Positions 15,296 to 15,845 of a DNA stretch of 15,845 nucleotides are shown one piece after another. Both the position numbers and the translations under genes were made by a program. Below the pieces are notes generated by a model. It saw nothing but the letters and a program-made list of their open reading frames with translations. It had not been told where the DNA came from and did no database searches. The stretch comes from an uncultured Lachnospiraceae bacterium (GTDB lineage: Bacteria; Bacillota_A; Clostridia; Lachnospirales; Lachnospiraceae). The DNA is taken from NCBI GenBank assembly GCA_900553635.1, contig USDU01000033.1, forward strand, positions 1-15,845, read 5' to 3'. Every line of letters starts with the position of its first letter. The stretch's first letter is position 1.

Positions 15296-15307
15296 GAGGA
15301 AAACAGA

Positions 15308-15845
15308 ATGGCAGTAAAACGGGAATTTACCTACGCGTCCGCGGACGGGCGGACGAAGCTCCACGGGGTGGAATGGAGGCCGGAGACAGGCAGACCGAAA
15401 GCGATCCTTCAGATTTTCCACGGCATGGTGGAATATATCGAGCGCTACGGGGAGTTCGCGTCCTATCTGACGGAAAAGGGCTTCCTGGTGGTGGGCAACG
15501 ACCATCTGGGCCACGGCGGCTCCATCGTGGAGAAAGACGACTGGGGATATTTCGCGGAGAAAAACGGCAACGGGATTCTGCTGCGGGATGTGAGAACCCT
15601 GCATAAAAAGACGGCGAAGCGGTATCCGGCTCTGCCCTATTACATCCTGGGTCACAGCATGGGATCCTTTCTGCTACGCCAGTATCTGTGCCGCTACGGC
15701 GACGAGCTGGACGGCGCGATTATCATGGGAACCGGTACCCAGCCCATGGCGGCCCTGCGGTTCGGCCAGAACCTCTGCCGGGCCGTGGCAAAGGTGAAGG
15801 GATGGCGCTACCGCTGGCCCTTTGTTGACAATCTGGCCTTCGGGG
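15308..15845 (+). CDS. Alpha/beta hydrolase, monoacylglycerol-lipase-like (5' part; cut by window end)
   Basis: The first 179 residues of a serine hydrolase of the Hydrolase_4 / monoacylglycerol-lipase-like group. Visible are IFHGMVEYIERY at 36-47 (HGxxE oxyanion motif of the family), NDHLGHGGS at 64-72 and the nucleophile elbow GHSMGS at 115-120 (Ser117). The catalytic Asp and His would lie in the missing part. Start ATG 15308 follows GAGGA at 15296-15300. There is no signal peptide, so it should be cytosolic, acting on lysophospholipid, monoglyceride or another small ester. It is clearly richer in GC than the catabolic operon. It sits immediately after a T-run and has no visible promoter of its own, so it probably depends on read-through from the kinase-like gene. 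Confidence 0.9.
   Translation, partial: MAVKREFTYASADGRTKLHGVEWRPETGRPKAILQIFHGMVEYIERYGEFASYLTEKGFLVVGNDHLGHGGSIVEKDDWGYFAEKNGNGILLRDVRTLHKKTAKRYPALPYYILGHSMGSFLLRQYLCRYGDELDGAIIMGTGTQPMAALRFGQNLCRAVAKVKGWRYRWPFVDNLAFG

Noticed and set aside
1..15845. Insertion sequences, phage genes, tRNA or rRNA genes, CRISPR arrays
   Set aside because: No transposase or integrase frames, cloverleaf or rRNA-like sequence, or spaced repeats were seen on either strand by eye.

Overview
The window looks like chromosomal DNA from a low-to-moderate GC Firmicute, most likely a Lachnospiraceae-type gut clostridium. The reasons are strong AGGAGG-type ribosome binding sites, near-consensus sigma-A promoters, an RbsABC-like sugar importer with a lipoprotein binding protein, a cytidylate-kinase-like protein of the kind common in Clostridia, and a secreted VWA protein. 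Taxonomy is inferred from these traits only.

Region A (1-10047) is one catabolic locus read left to right. After the 3' end of an MFS transporter gene (1-171) comes a DeoR-family regulator (221-988) with its own extended -10 promoter and a clear terminator. A 220-bp AT-rich control region follows, with a textbook TTGACA-17-TATAAT promoter and three copies of TAAATACAAAAA spaced 63 and 62 bp apart. It drives seven genes: a cytoplasmic neutral-ceramidase-fold hydrolase (1269-2618), a NagA-like amidohydrolase (2615-3760), a divergent NagB-like isomerase/deaminase (3757-4725), then an ABC importer permease (4787-5779), double ATPase (5829-7307) and binding lipoprotein (7357-8427), and an FGGY carbohydrate kinase (8525-10000). 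The three enzyme genes overlap by 4 bp each. A perfect stem-loop separates enzymes from transporter, and a terminator-like hairpin separates transporter from kinase. The logic is: import an amide-bearing sugar or polyol without phosphorylation, phosphorylate it with the FGGY kinase, remove one or two acyl groups, then deaminate or isomerise, with the DeoR protein sensing a phosphorylated intermediate. The combination does not match the canonical GlcNAc or GalNAc routes, and the NagB-like enzyme lacks residues that classical NagB uses for catalysis and phosphate binding. This is the best candidate in the window for an undescribed pathway.

Region B (10048-12288) holds a promoter, a leader of about 180 nt, and a secreted VWA-domain gene broken by an in-frame TAG after codon 196. 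The reading frame continues intact for another 414 codons, so this looks like a recent nonsense mutation or a sequence error. The 180 bp behind it looks like decayed DNA.

Region C (12289-15845) is richer in GC. It has a large multi-pass membrane protein on the minus strand (possible GT-C-type glycosyltransferase) and, divergently, a cytidylate-kinase-like protein followed by a hairpin/T-run and the 5' part of an alpha/beta hydrolase (monoacylglycerol-lipase-like) cut by the window end. Hand-counted sample lines give about 42% GC in the permease gene and about 63% in the terminal hydrolase, so base composition changes across the window.
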